DNA from: Chrysomallon squamiferum
Taxonomy: Eukaryota; Mollusca; Gastropoda; Neomphalida; Peltospiridae
DNA: 64,000 nucleotides
Reading direction: 5' to 3'
Assembly (NCBI GenBank): GCA_012295275.1
Contig: CM022670.1
Coordinates: 2,075,835-2,139,834, forward strand
Below are positions 27,906 through 40,965 of this stretch, one piece after another. Position 1 is the first letter of the stretch, and every line of letters starts with the position of its first letter. The translations under genes were made by a program, and so were the position numbers. The notes below the pieces were generated by a model. The model had not been told where the DNA came from. It worked only from the letters and a program-made list of their open reading frames with translations, and did not search any database.

Positions 27906-28391
27906 TGATAATCTTTATTAGTGACTTTCATGTTGTTTTCTGATTTGTTTTTGTTTGCATCAGTTTCCAGCATATAATATTCTTGTTTTATATTTATTTG
28001 TCAAAGATAAAGATGTATGCAATATGTTTAAATACACGTTTTTCATAGTCATACAATTATTTATCAAAGATGCATTTTCACTATATTAAAATTTTAACAA
28101 GTTATGCAGGGCTTTGTGATAAGTAGGTTCTCTGACACTTCTGTATGTAACAGTGTCAGAGAAGGGCCAGAGAACATTGATATCTGATCCTGTTTTCTTA
28201 TTTTCGATTGCCTGAGAGGAGTTTTAAACGACTTCCAAGACATTTCACATTTAAATTGCTTCGAAGAGCTTTACATCTCCAGACGGGTAATGCTTTCAAT
28301 TTTAGCCCTGCATATAGATACATACATATATTCAGAAGAAGAAGCATTTTATATTTTAATGCGTTTAATTTGACATCATTTTGTGGTCCAG
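27906..28391 (+). other. DNAJA3 isoform-1 3' UTR / isoform-2 intron
   Basis: Follows the first stop codon. ATTAAA at about 28085 is a possible weak poly(A) signal. No exon is needed here for the long isoform. A 102-103-aa open frame over 28198-28519 merely extends the alternative exon into this intron. Confidence 0.55.
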
Positions 28392-28519
28392 GACTAAAAG
28401 CATACGAGGATGAAGAAGGTTTTCTGAAACAGATCCGAGAAGCACTGAAAAACATTGACGACACAAAGTCAGACGACAGTGACACAGATGGTAAAAGTTT
28501 ACACAAAGACAGAAGTTGA
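28392..28519 (+). CDS. DNAJA3: Alternative terminal exon of DNAJA3 (496-aa isoform)
   Basis: The sequence after TTGTGGTCCAG opens in the phase left by exon 10 (one nucleotide, G). It encodes GLKAYEDEEGFLKQIREALK, continues through an acidic and serine-rich tail and ends at TGA 28517-28519. It shares the DEExFLxxxxxxL pattern with the exon at 27811-27905 ([13 protein letters not shown]) and with the human C-terminus (DEEGFLSKLKKM). It therefore looks like a duplicated, mutually exclusive last exon. An AATAAA at 28588-28593 lies about 70 nt downstream. Usage is inferred from frame, homology and splice signals; no transcript evidence is available. Confidence 0.8.
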
Positions 28520-28647
28520 CGCTTGTAAACATTTTAAATTTGAATTTTTTTAATTTTTTTTTTTTTTTTTAATTTTATGAATTTTAAAATAAATAAAAAA
28601 TCAAATCTTGCTTATATTTAACTGATAGATATTGCTTGCAAAAAGGT

Positions 28648-28689
<42 letters not shown>

Positions 28690-29714
28690 CTGATTTTGGA
28701 AAAGAAAATGTTTACTTAAATAAGCTGTGTTGTCCATTACTTTATTTTTGTCAGAAGAGAATGATTGTTTTTTGTTTTTTTCACATGATACTCTTAGCTG
28801 TGATAACATGTTTAAGGAAACTTACCTCTCATTGATATTAAATCTGATGTTTTCATGGAAATTATTTTGAACTGAATAGAAGTGTCACATTTGGTTCAAA
28901 TTATATATGTGTTAAACATAAAGTGGTCTTTTTGTTCTTCTTTTTAAAAAAAAAATAAAATAAAATAAAATATCTAGATTTATGGTGTGCCAGCTAGCAT
29001 GTGTATGAATAATTGATAAAATAAATATTGATTTAAAAATGTCCCGGTAATAAATATGTAGCAAATATTTGGATGACTGGTAAAAATAAATAGTTGTGAA
29101 AGTTTTGTTTTTATGTTATTCTTCATTAACATCATAAAACCAATCACTAAATTACTAATATAATATCACAAAAGTTATCCATTAGTATACTTCTTTCTAG
29201 TTCTATTTGTAATACTTTAGCTGTCTGTTTATGGACAAATATTGGGATCTGTTTCAAAAACAGACACTCATAATCCATAAAGTGACTTCCAGCACACATT
29301 GTTAATGCATTACAATCTTAGTCATCCACTGATATGTACTTGCCTTTGATCCATTAGACGAATTAATTTTTTTTAAATAAAAGCATTTGACTGTTACCAT
29401 AGTAATGTTTTTGTTACACATCAGATGAGTTTAAAATCCATAGATGCTTAATACTGCATATTTTAGTTCTGAAGTAGATTGAAAATAATCTTCACGTTTT
29501 TTGTAATGTTTTATCATTGCTTATTTACCAAGTGCTTGGCATGTTATAGGTACATGGCGACGTCGCAAAGCATGTCAAAAATAAAGGAAAGATGCTCTCA
29601 CAGCAAATGGATGGCAGTCTTTTCAGCATGTTTTCTTCCTTACGAGGAGTGACATTCAAATAAAAAAGACATTATTACTGCATTTGATGATAAATAGATT
29701 ATTTAGTTTTTTTC

Positions 29715-29745
<31 letters not shown>

Positions 29746-29765
29746 TTCAAGAAGTAATATTTTAC

Positions 29766-29812
<47 letters not shown>

Positions 29813-30451
29813 GATAGAAAGTGTGTCATTTTTATACATACAGGCAGTGTTAGAATATATATTTTTAATACGAATGAAATTAGCTGAAGCCTTCACTGAG
29901 TGTTTTGAAACAGCACAATGTGTGATAGTGTTCTTTCATGTATGTTGTGATACAAGATACAGACTAGAGTATCTGTATCATGGAAATTATAACAGTTAAC
30001 AGTTGCAAGCCAAGAATCAGTTATTCATGAAACATTACTCTTTAGCCTTAACATAATAAGTTAATTGGTGAATATATAAAAGGTTTGAAAAGTTTAGGGT
30101 ATAGTTTGTAAACTTTTGCCTTTAATATGAATATTATTCAATAATAATTCATAAAATATTAAACAGATTTCATGTTTGTCAGAACTGTTTTCACTTTATG
30201 GTGTATAATAACCATTATTATTGTACAACTTGTTATAATAAAATTTATGAACATGTAAGAGATAGTTTATAAACTATTGTCTTTAACAAGAATAATATTG
30301 AATTGTGATATAAACAAAATCATGTATGGAATTTGGCCTGTCCTGTGTTGTTAATAAAAGAATTATATCTGATAAACATTAACTTTATACTGCTACTAAC
30401 TTTAAACTAATGCAGAATGTAATCATCATCATCATTATCTTTATGATTATG

Positions 30452-30498
<47 letters not shown>

Positions 30499-33060
30499 GA
30501 TGTTTGTTATTTTATTTGATTAATTATTGGGGGTTTTCTTGGAGGTAGCAGGAATTGTTCTCTTTTGTTTAGTTTATTAGTGGTCTCTCTTCATTCAAGA
30601 GTTTTTAAATTTTTTTATATATATTTTTTTCCCTTTAAAAATTTGTTATCCTGTGCACTCTTCAGGAAAATGTACAGCTTAAAACACGCACATGAATGCA
30701 CAGCATTCTACACACATAACAAAATCATTCATCCAAGAACATTACCTCCTGTTTAAAAAATGAAGTTAGATACATCAAACAGTTGTTCCAGAGTTGTGTG
30801 TAACTTGTATTTTACTAGCCTGGACTTGTAATCTAGTTCTGGTAACTGGTATGATACTACTGTCATGAACAGTGGATGAATATCTGTTGAAAATCATTAA
30901 TTGTGAGTGTAATTATTTGCTAAATAAATTATCACATGCTAGATGTTTGTGATAAAAAGTGATACTTGTCTTTGTGTTTCCTTTTTGCCTCTTAAAAGAT
31001 TATTGGATGTTTTCGTGTTTGTTTTGGGGATTTTTTAGTCTTTTTTTTTTATAAGTGATTATAATATATTATAATATTTACCTTTGGTGTACAAAGTATA
31101 GTCAGCAATAACAAGGGGAATATTTCTTAAGTGTATAATGACCTAAAGTTCAGACTGAGTAAATTAAAACAGAATTCATCATTTTTCCACTGCTTTTTTA
31201 AAAAATTCTTTTTTTTTTTTTTTTTTTTAACCAAACAAAAGTGTATTTTGTTGCTTCTGTTACAAAATAACATAAATATAGAAAATTATCTACTTCCATG
31301 CATCGTTCAGACATCAAACTTCATAGAACAGTTTGTATTTTCCACTAGAAATTAATGTTTATGACACTGATAATATAATGTATGCTAGTCTGAACTTTGA
31401 CACATCAGAGAAAGTAAACAACCAGAGATAAAGACATGAATGCCCCTGTCTGTCATCACTGGACTGTTCAGATCAGTACAGACTGCACCACTGTACTATT
31501 ATTTCCACACGCTCTTTTAACTTCACATAGCATTTCATTATGAATTAGTTCAGCACAGGCAGTACCAGTGTTTTTAATGATACATTTCAAGAAATATGTA
31601 TTTTTATTTGATGGAACTTCAGAAAACTTCAGAACTAATCTGTTCATGTAGACAAATGGTGGCATTCAAGTACATTTTAACTTAACTTGTTATTGTTATA
31701 CTTCATTATTAATTAAGATTAGTTGGCAAAAGGAAATAAAATAACTAAAAAATAAACAAAATGTATTTAGTCTGTTTTTCATCTCACTAAATATATACTT
31801 CAAGAAACACAAAGATAAACATTGCTATCATTCTTTTGAAACTTGCTACATATATTTTATATCCACTTAATATAGCCTTTCATAAACCAGGTATGCTGCC
31901 TGGGACAAGAAATGGCCTACCTTGTCTCCACCCAGCAGTTAAATCAACTGCCACGTATCACCCACAGAAAAGAATGGAAATAAAACTGCTTTTCTATGGA
32001 GGTATATTTTTGTTTTACATTTGTACTGGGGTTTTTTAATGTATTTACTTTTATTCATTTACACTATCTTAAATATGTATCTTACTTGTGTTATTCTTTA
32101 TTACAGGTCTAGAAATCACTATTAAATTAGATCTCTAAACAAATGAAACAATATCACTTGGAAGAACCTGCATTCAAAATATGCATAAAATACTAGTTCA
32201 CATCTGTGATATAAATTTACCTGTTTAGACTGATTCAGTTTTCAAAAAGTTATGCCTGTGACTAGCATGCTTGGATGGAAATTAACATTTTCACCCGCAT
32301 GATAAATCAAGTTAAGTATTATTATACGGTTTTATTTATTTCAAACCAACTGATTAAGTGGGTGGCCATATTGTATAAAACGTTGTAATATTAACAGATG
32401 ATAAATGGTAGATCTGGCAGGTTACATCTATCAATGTGTCATTCTTCAGGTTGATGTTATATGCACCCATGCAAAATGTACACTAATTAGCAAAATTAAG
32501 TTAAATCACGTGTATGTCTTCTCAAGTATCACATACGAACCGTGAACCATATAGCTATAAGTATAACAAAGCAATTTGCTTGACCTCAGTAGCCTCGTCT
32601 TCTTGCACTTTATACAATAGATGATATTTATGTAACCTAATGATTAACTTACAGCATAATTTAATTTTATATGCTGGACTGCAGCAGAATAAAAATAGAT
32701 TTACCACCGTTGATTCAGCAGGGGGGCTGGGGAGTTTAGTAGTAGTAGTAGTAGCAGTAGTATTTGTTGTAATTATATTTGCTTTATCAGATCTCATTCT
32801 AATTTTATATTACGTTTAATTCAGCTATCTCTCTCTCTCACACACACACACACCTGATCTATTATGGATAATAAAAAAATGTGAACTTAAAGCATTTTAA
32901 AAAAAATTGCAATATTAAAAATCTTAATTTTAAAATTAGTAGATAACGCTATTAAATATTATTATCATAATTAACACATAATTAGTTTAATAGTTACTAC
33001 ATGAATTCCTGACACTAATGTTGATCAGCAAATAATGTGAAAAATTTGATGACATTCCAT
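28520..33060. other. Gene-poor spacer between DNAJA3 and the CBR cluster
   Basis: About 4.5 kb with no recognisable coding exon. Contains poly-T runs at 28650-28687 and 29770-29811, a TA tract at 29717-29740, an (ATT)n tract at about 30446-30497, and CT/CA tracts near 32827-32853. Open frames at 31468-31665 (minus), 31836-32039 (plus) and 32555-32797 (minus) have no recognisable domain. Confidence 0.6.
30446..30497. repeat. (ATT)n microsatellite
   Basis: About 17 copies of ATT in the DNAJA3-CBR spacer. Confidence 0.9.
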
Positions 33061-33070
33061 TTTTATATAA

Positions 33071-33120
33071 TGGGACTCCGTACTTCACCAATAGCCTCGG
33101 CAGCCTCTGCCTTTGAACTT
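33071..33120 (+). promoter_or_regulatory. Conserved promoter/5' UTR block, CBR gene A
   Basis: GGGACTCCGTACTTCACC followed by CTCGGCAGCCTCTGCCTTTG, about 75-120 bp before the start codon. The same block occurs before genes B, C and D at nearly the same distance, although the surrounding DNA of A and B has diverged. Confidence 0.65.
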
Positions 33121-33193
33121 TTGTGAATACGGTGATTCACGTAGTTAAATAACAAAAATTTATTAAAAGTCGTTTACAACGTTAGTCACCATA

Positions 33194-36100
33194 ATGATTG
33201 CAGTGGTATGTAAATAAATATAATTCTTAAGAACAAAATTTTCAAAAATTAAATCCCGTGGTTTAAAATAGAAAAGTATTTGTTTCAACATTTCGTCATT
33301 TGTAATAGTTACGCTAGAAGTAAATTATTAATGGGAGGATTGAACAAAGTACAAAATTAACGAATATTATTTATATGTTAATACATTATTTACGTTTAAA
33401 AATCAAAAATAAATAAATAAATAAATACATTGGTATAAACTAACTGTATTTTGTTCTATTATTAATATAATTTTCAACCTACAATTAAATAATTCATTTG
33501 TAAGCGACATTTCTTAAAAACAGTAAATAAGACGTATCGGGACTAAAGCGAAAAACGATGAACGGATCGGAAATTGCACATTTTAAGGTTTTATGTGCAG
33601 TGGCGTGCAAAGGTGGGGGGCGAAGGGGTGGTGGCCCCGGGCATCCAATCAGAGAAAAGAACTTAATAAATCTAGCTGATTTATATTTAAATCGAATGAA
33701 GTGTTTATTTTATGTTTTATCTTCCTTTCTCATATTTCTCTGTACAAGACATTATGCTTGAGTCTTTGGGGCATACAGTCAAGGAGTTGGCCCCGGGCAT
33801 CAGCAGACCTCAGCACGCCACTGTTTATGTGATTGATAAAATACTGAAAATAAAGAATATAATGGTGATTTTTATGTATATGAAAAGCATATCATTTTGT
33901 TTAAAAATGAAAAAAAAAAGTTTCTTTCCAAAAATTAAATAATGACACTGCAAACGTTAAATACAATTTAATAATGATTACTTATTTAGGTGACTGGATC
34001 AAACAAGGGAATTGGATTTGCTATAGTTAGAGCTTTGTGTAAGAAATTTGATGGTGATGTTTTTCTGACTGGTAAGTATCTAATTAAAAAGTTTAAATTT
34101 GAGGTGTACGAAACGAATTCGAAAGAAAACTGCTTCCAATTTCGTTTCGGTGTTATAATGTACTCATTAGAATTTACGATTTTTTCTGCGGTCACAAAAT
34201 ATGCGGATACCAGAGTTATCTCATGAGCATCAGCCAGTCAGTAATCGGTACTACTAGTGAATGTGCTAAAAACTTTGTTTCCATTCTTTTCCTACCACGT
34301 GTTTGCTTTTTCGCGCCATTTGAAGTTTTATGCTAGTGACGTGATGCGCCTCGTGTAGCTTAGCGTTTTGTCTATTAATATTTAAACAATGTGGAAAAGT
34401 CCACTTATGATTGAATTTTCCATGACTGGACAAATTTGATCAATAAAAACTAAATGTTTTCATGTTCTGAAAGAAAAAATGCAGTGCATTACAAAAGTTG
34501 AGTATTATTTTGTGTTTCGTTTTGAACTCTCAAAATAAGATTTATTTCGTTTTGTTAATTTTCGAAAGATTAAAAATTTATTTTACACACTATACTGTAA
34601 ACATAAAAATAACTAATGTTAGTATAATCCGTTTGGAATGTTTTTTGTTCTGTCATTCATTATTTGTCTGTCCTCTGCCGTTAATCACATAACAATATTT
34701 CTACAGAATTATCTCGGGATATTTTTTAAAAATTTATTTAAATTGTTTTTTTTTTTTTTTTTTTTTTTACGTTGTTAATATCAAGCAGGTATATTTTTAT
34801 TTTGATCTCCAGAACAAACATTCAATTACACAATATCTTATATACATATATTCAAAGCTCGTGATAAAGGTAGAGGTCAAGCTGCAGTATCTGAACTCAA
34901 TAAAGAGGGGCTGTCTCCAAAGTTTCACCAGTTGGACATCACTGACCACAGCAGTATAGAAAAACTGAAAAACTTTCTTCAGTCAACATACGGAGGTCTT
35001 GATGTTCTCGTCAACAATGCTGGCATTTACATGGTATATTTTTCTTTGTTATATCTATGGATATGGATGTGGTGTGTATGTTTGTCTGTATGAGAGACAG
35101 AGAAAAGGAAAGAGTGTGGGTATAATTTTGACAGTGAGAATACAAGACATGTCAGAGGGTTGTTTTGCTTTTTATTGGTAGTGTTATTATTATCATTATT
35201 ATTTTATTTATTATTAGTCATTGTTGTTATTATTACTTTAATTATTAATTATTTGTATTATTCTTGTCCAGCCCACAGCTCCATTTGGAGAACAAGCTGA
35301 AGTGACAATGAAAACTAATTTCTTTGCCACTTTAGACAACTGTGAAACTTTGTTTCCTTTACTTCGACCACATGCCAGGTACACTTAGACTAATTAATAG
35401 TCATTATTTAATAAATATTGTTATTTTTAAATATGTTTATTAAATCATAAATAAAAGAGTTATTATTTAAATTGTCTGTTTGCATGAGTAATATCAGGCA
35501 ATAAGATACTGCCTGTATATTAAAATATATATCTCACTATTGAAAGGTGTGAATGAAAGATTTTTGTGAGAGTAACCCACAAAATGGCGGTGGATTTTTA
35601 ACTTGTATTTATCATTTGTTTTACTACTTTGAATTGCTAATATAAAAATAGGTTGATGATGATAACTGTTTTTTATGTTTAAGAAAAGTAAAATTTTTAG
35701 CAATTATTCTTATGCAAAAGCTTATTAAAAGAAATTTATAAATAAACATATTTACTTTGAAATAAAAAATAAATTTAAAATTATCATTATTAATTTTTAA
35801 TCTCTTAAAAATGTCTTTATCAGAGTGGTAAACGTTTCGAGTCGCTCTGCGTTGATAAACATTAAGAAATGTTCAGCTGAACTGCAAGCCAGACTCAGAG
35901 ATCCAGCAATTACCATGGAAATGCTCAAACAAATTATGCAAGAATTTGTAGAGTAAGTGTATTTGTTTTATCAAAGGCTGTAGTGTGTGGTTTCATGTGT
36001 AAGGGAAGGTTTGTGTAAAGGATGTCCTTGCTTCTGACAAAAAATTATTAGTATTTATGTGTAGATTAAATATGTTAAATAAAAGGTATTTTTTCCTTCA

Positions 36101-37634
36101 GTGTCATTGTCTTATTCATAACTCAACAATGTATAATATTTGAATAATAATTCAAAGAACTCATTTTTGCCTTCATTAAATAAAGCTTTTCTTGATTCTT
36201 TCTTCCTTGATGAAGCTGAAATATGAGCTAACAAAGACATATTTTTAATAATAATTATTATTTTTTCTTTGTTTATTTTTTTTAGTGCTGCAAAGTCAGA
36301 TACCTACAAAGAAAAAGGCTGGCCTGATTCTACTTATGGTGTATCAAAAATTGGAATGAATGTGATGACTTTCATTCAGCAGAGAACAATTATGAATGAC
36401 CCAAGAGAGGATATTGTCATCAATGCTGTGAGATTAAATACTAATTTTCTATAATCTACAACTATGTTAAAGTAACAAATGAGATTAATTTTTTATTTTA
36501 TTATTATTATTTTCTTAACAGTATAGTAGAATATTTATTATTTTGAAAATGATAGGTTTGCTGCATCATGGCATATTCTGATTTGTTTTTTTTTCATAAA
36601 TGGACATCACATTAATGCTTGGTAGAGAGAATTTTGTTATTTGAAGATGTCAGCCTTATCATCAGTTTGAGGTGTCAGACCCAAATATGAGAGATTATAT
36701 TACCTGATTTGCCATTCCAATCACTAAAGAGTTTGATATTCTGAATGTACCGTAACATTTAGTTGTTTAAGTTTTATCTTACTGATGTATAAAACAGTTT
36801 TATAACTGTTAGTGCTGCTTGAAAATATTATTTTCATTTAATATCAATGTTTAGATTTTTAATTATTTATAATTTTTGTTTTTGTTTTTATTTTTTATTT
36901 AATTTTTATATATATATAAATTTATTATTTTTTGTTTATATTATTTTATTTTATTTATTTTTATTTTTTAACTTTTTTATTTTAATTGTTAATTTTTATT
37001 ATTATTAATTTGATTTTTTAATTTTTTTCTGTGACATTAACAAATTATTAAAAGAATAATTTTATTTGTAGAACATTATATTAAATTTATTGTGGGTTTT
37101 TTCAGTGTTGTCCTGGCACTGTAGCAACAGAAATGAGTAATTTCAGAGGCAATAAAACAATTGATGAAGGTACATTTTTAAATTAACATCAGAAAACTTT
37201 TTCCCTGAATGTCATGTTAAATGAAAAAAATATAAATTATATCTTAATAGTTATATAACATTTAAAATGCATAAATAATTTCTCAAAATTTTAAGTTAAA
37301 TTAAAAAAATATATAACTTATACCTTTATTGATATATCATTATTTTTACCATTACAATCAACTTTGTCTACTGTTATAGCAAAAACTAGTTTACTACAGT
37401 TATTACAGTCATCACTACCACTCTGGTTCCTTACATTTATTACTGCTACCACCACAACAGCTACTACCACTGTGCTTGCTGTTGCTACTATCTTCATTAT
37501 TTCTACAGCATCTACTTTGGAGTTTTTTTATTACAGGTGCAGACACTCCAGTTTACCTTGCACTGTTACCACCAAATACAACTTCTCCAAAAGGAAATTA
37601 TGTATTTGAAAGAAAAATAGAAAAGTGGGATTGA
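33194..37634 (+). CDS. Carbonyl reductase-like SDR, copy A (8 exons, 269 aa)
   Basis: A classical short-chain dehydrogenase/reductase of the CBR1/CBR3 type, a cytosolic NADPH-dependent carbonyl reductase. Exons: 33194-33205, 33990-34071, 34858-35033, 35272-35378, 35824-35952, 36286-36427, 37106-37169, 37537-37634. Motifs: TGSNKGIG (6-13), NNAG, NVSS with catalytic Ser (about 132) and YGVSK (Tyr 186, Lys 190). All are intact. The ancestral MSxAKK start is lost: a deletion removes the ATG seen in B-D, but AAG to ATG change upstream of ATTGCAGTG gives a new start, MIAV, in frame. Three codons are missing around the exon 3/4 junction (IYM/PTAP instead of IAYK/VQSTAP). It ends EKWD. It is the most diverged copy but reads through without a stop. 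Intron 1 carries a hAT MITE. Confidence 0.88.
33491..33580 (+). promoter_or_regulatory. Conserved intron-1 block, CBR gene A
   Basis: A 90-bp block with TGTAAGCGAC at its start and CGATGAACGGATCGGAAAT at its end. It is shared by intron 1 of all four CBR copies and is richer in CpG than its surroundings. Its role is unknown; it may be an intronic enhancer or an alternative promoter/first exon. Confidence 0.6.
33598..33823. mobile_element. hAT-type MITE, 226 bp, in intron 1 of CBR copy A
   Basis: Ends are perfect 11-bp inverted repeats: CAGTGGCGTGC on the left and GCACGCCACTG on the right. It is flanked by an 8-bp target duplication TTTATGTG (33590-33597 and 33824-33831), the hAT signature. 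GGCCCCGGGCATC occurs twice near the ends. No transposase is encoded. Paralogous introns in B, C and D carry the uninterrupted site (for example TTTCATGTGATTA in C and D). Confidence 0.93.
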
Positions 37635-38488
37635 GATAAATATAACAACTCTGATAAGTCTGGAATAATAAGTAATAATAGTTGAACTACATCCCAGTTT
37701 TATTAGTAATAAATTCTTCTAGTATAATTCAGTTATGTCGAAAGATAAAATTATGAAGTGACTGACTGACATTTGTTTTGGATCTAGTCTGGAATGATAA
37801 ATATTAGTAATTAAAAGTAGATCCAGGATTTATTAGAAATACATTGTTCTTACATAATAATAATTAAATAATTAAATAATAAGAAAAGGTAAGATAAAGT
37901 TATTGGCTGCCATCTTAAGTAAATTTTATTTTTTATTTTTTTATTTTTTTATTTTATTTTTTATTTTAATGATTTGAAATAAACAATAATATATTTATAA
38001 AAATATTTAGTGAGGAAAGTTTATATTAGAAACCAATTTATGTTCATTTGTGAAATGATCCACAGTAAATTTTTGTTGTTGTTGTTGTTGTGCTCTATTA
38101 TTAGTGAAAATTAATTACCAGAAAAAATTTTAAAAATTAAACAATAACTATATATTGGATAAAATAAATTTAAAAAAAATTAAATTTATGTTTGGTTTTT
38201 ATTTTTATTTTTAAATTTCCTAAGACTTGTTTGTACTACCACCTATACATTTTGAAAGAATATTATTTCCACTGTTGGTCCTGATACACTGAAAAACAAA
38301 TACCTGCACATTTAATGGATATTGAACTAAGAGAAACATTTTAAAAAGTAATAATTATTTTTACCTGTTATTCCATACTTTTTTGGACATCTGTATATTA
38401 AATCAAAATGATAGACTTACAATACTGTGTAACCCAAAACTGAGGCATAATTATGTTTCATGAATATATTTTTTTTGTGGTAACACAT

Positions 38489-38521
<33 letters not shown>

Positions 38522-38722
38522 TTTTTTGTTTGTTTTTGTAAAATCAATTTAAAATTAAACATTTACTCTTGTTGTTTTATTTTAATAATATATTTGTTCT
38601 TATTATCACGATCCAAAGTGAACTCGTACCAAAATACTGATCAGCAAATTATATCTATATGACAAAAAAAAAAAAAAAAAAGAAAAAACTGGAAGAAGCT
38701 GACAATTGAATGTTTACCCTAA
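37635..38722. other. CBR A-B intergenic spacer with duplicated 3' flank
   Basis: Holds the 3' UTR of copy A. A segment starting AGTCTGGAATAATAAGTAAT (37659) recurs in diverged form at 37787 (AGTCTGGAATGATAAATATT), so the 3' flank has a tandem duplication of about 128 bp. Poly-T runs lie at 38489-38527. Nothing coding is seen. Confidence 0.6.
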
Positions 38723-38770
38723 CGGGACTCCATACTTTCCCATTGGTCTCGGCAGCCTCTGCCAGTAAAT
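38723..38770 (+). promoter_or_regulatory. Conserved promoter/5' UTR block, CBR gene B
   Basis: CGGGACTCCATACTTTCC followed by CTCGGCAGCCTCTGCC, about 70-117 bp before the ATG. Equivalent to the block upstream of A, C and D. Confidence 0.65.
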
Positions 38771-38839
38771 TATCCGGTGTGCAGTGGTACAGATCTTTGG
38801 TATCATCAAACTTTATTAAGACTAAGAGAACTATACAAC

Positions 38840-40905
38840 ATGTCAGTCGCCAAAAAGGTTGCAGTGGTATGTAATTAACCATAAAATTTAATAATAAATA
38901 AATTTTAAATAAATGTCGTGAGATAAAATAAAATTTATCGTATTTCATTATTTGTAGGGCTAATAGTAATACTGATCATAGTGACGCTAAAAGTGATGGG
39001 AGAATGTCGCAAAGTTAAATGTTAATTATATAAACCAGAGATATATAAAATATATTAGTATTCATTAATAGTATTGTGTTCTTTTATTATTAATAGTAGT
39101 AGTAGTAGTAGTTTTATTATTTACTACTATTAAATAACTCATTTTGTAAGCGATTCTTCTTAAAAACCGAAACTAGAACGCACCAGGACTAAAACATAAT
39201 ACGATGAACGGACTGGAAATGACTCTAGAAAACTTTATGCGATTAATAAAAGCTGAAAATACAAAAATAAAATAAATAATGGTGAATTTTTATAATTGTT
39301 TATCAGTGAAAAGTACAATTTTGTTTAAAAACAAAAATGGAAAAAGTAATGCTAATTTTTCTTCTGTTTAATTTTTTTTAATAATAATGATTCAATAAAT
39401 AATTATTTAGGTGACTGGATCAAACAAAGGAATTGGATTTGCTATAGTTAGAGCTTTGTGTAAGAAATTTGAAGGAGATGTTTTTCTGACTGGTAAGTGC
39501 CTAATTAATTATTATTTGTTTATTTGTTTATTATTATTATTATTATTTGTTGTTTTTTTTTATTTGTTTTTTTACCATTTAACATAGTAATTATTATTAA
39601 TAGTATATTGAAAAAATGCTCCATTATTAGAAATTAGAAATATTTTTCTGATCACTCTGTATTGTTATATTAGCATTTGCTTTTATATTTCATCACTGCT
39701 GTCAGGTAGCATTTGTATATACTTTTATTTTGATCATATTAAATTAGACCATTTCATATTTGTAAATTAAATTTGTTTTTAAACAAATATTTCAAAGCTC
39801 GTGATGAAGGTAGAGGTCAAGATGCTGTGTCTGAACTCAATAAAGAGGGACTGTCTCCAAAGTTTCACCAGCTGGACATCACTGACCACAACAGTATAGA
39901 AAAACTGAAAAACTTTCTTCAGTCAACGTACGGAGGTCTTGATGTTCTCGTCAACAATGCTGGCATTGCTTACAAGGTATATGTTTTATTTGTGTGTGTG
40001 TGTGTAAGAGATAGATAAAGTAGAATTTAGTGGATGTGAATGTGTCCTTATTAGTAGTTGGTCCACGCAAGGTTTATGTTTTGCTTTACTGTTATTAATA
40101 TTCTAACTGTTTGTTTAAAAATTACTGCTGTACTAACTGTTTTTTTTATTACTATAATTTTAATAATTTTCATTATTCAGGTGCAGTCCACAGCTCCATT
40201 TGGAGAACAAGCTGAAGTGACAGTGAAAACTAATTTCTTTGCCACTTTAGACAACTGTGAAACTTTATTTCCTCTACTTCGACCACATGCCAGGTAGGCT
40301 TAGACTAAATGATGTGGTTATCAATTCCATAATTTCTGCCATGAATCATGTCTGGGTTATCAAATAAATTACTGTTAATTGATAACAATTTGATGAGAAG
40401 CAAAATTGTTATCAGTTATTCTTATGCATAAATTTATTTACTTAATAAATATTTTATAATTTATTTCAGAGTAGTGAATGTTTCCAGTCTCTGTTCACAG
40501 ATGGCTGTTAAGAAATGTTCACCGGAACTACAAGCCAAGCTCAAAGATCCAGCAATTACCATGGAAACACTGAAAAAACTTATGCAAGATTTTGTAGAGT
40601 AAGTATTTGTTTTAAAATCTCTCAAAACTGTTTAACAGCCTTAGCTGCAAGTAAAGTATGACAGTTAGTAATAAAGAAATGCATGGAGACTGCCACTTTT
40701 CCACTGTTTAGTGATAACATTTAAAACTCTGGTAGACTGAATCAGTCAGATCATTTGTTCAAGCAGTTGTATTAATTAATATGTTAATTATTCATGTACA
40801 CATGAACTGACATACTGAAGGAGTAAATTTGAAGAAATTATTAAATAAATCATGATGCAGCTGAAATGTGTTTTAATGACATTTTTATATTTTTTAAATT
40901 GTTTT

Positions 40906-40965
<60 letters not shown>

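Noticed and set aside
28198-28506. 102-aa minus-strand ORF opposite the DNAJA3 alternative exon
   Set aside because: Antisense shadow of the exon and its intron, with no recognisable domain.
30565-32039. Short ORFs in the DNAJA3-CBR spacer
   Set aside because: No domains, AT-rich composition and no splice-compatible neighbours.
33558-33942. 67-aa and 76-aa ORFs in CBR A intron 1
   Set aside because: They run through the MITE. Only the hypothetical alternative first exon at 33558-33587 was kept, as a speculation.
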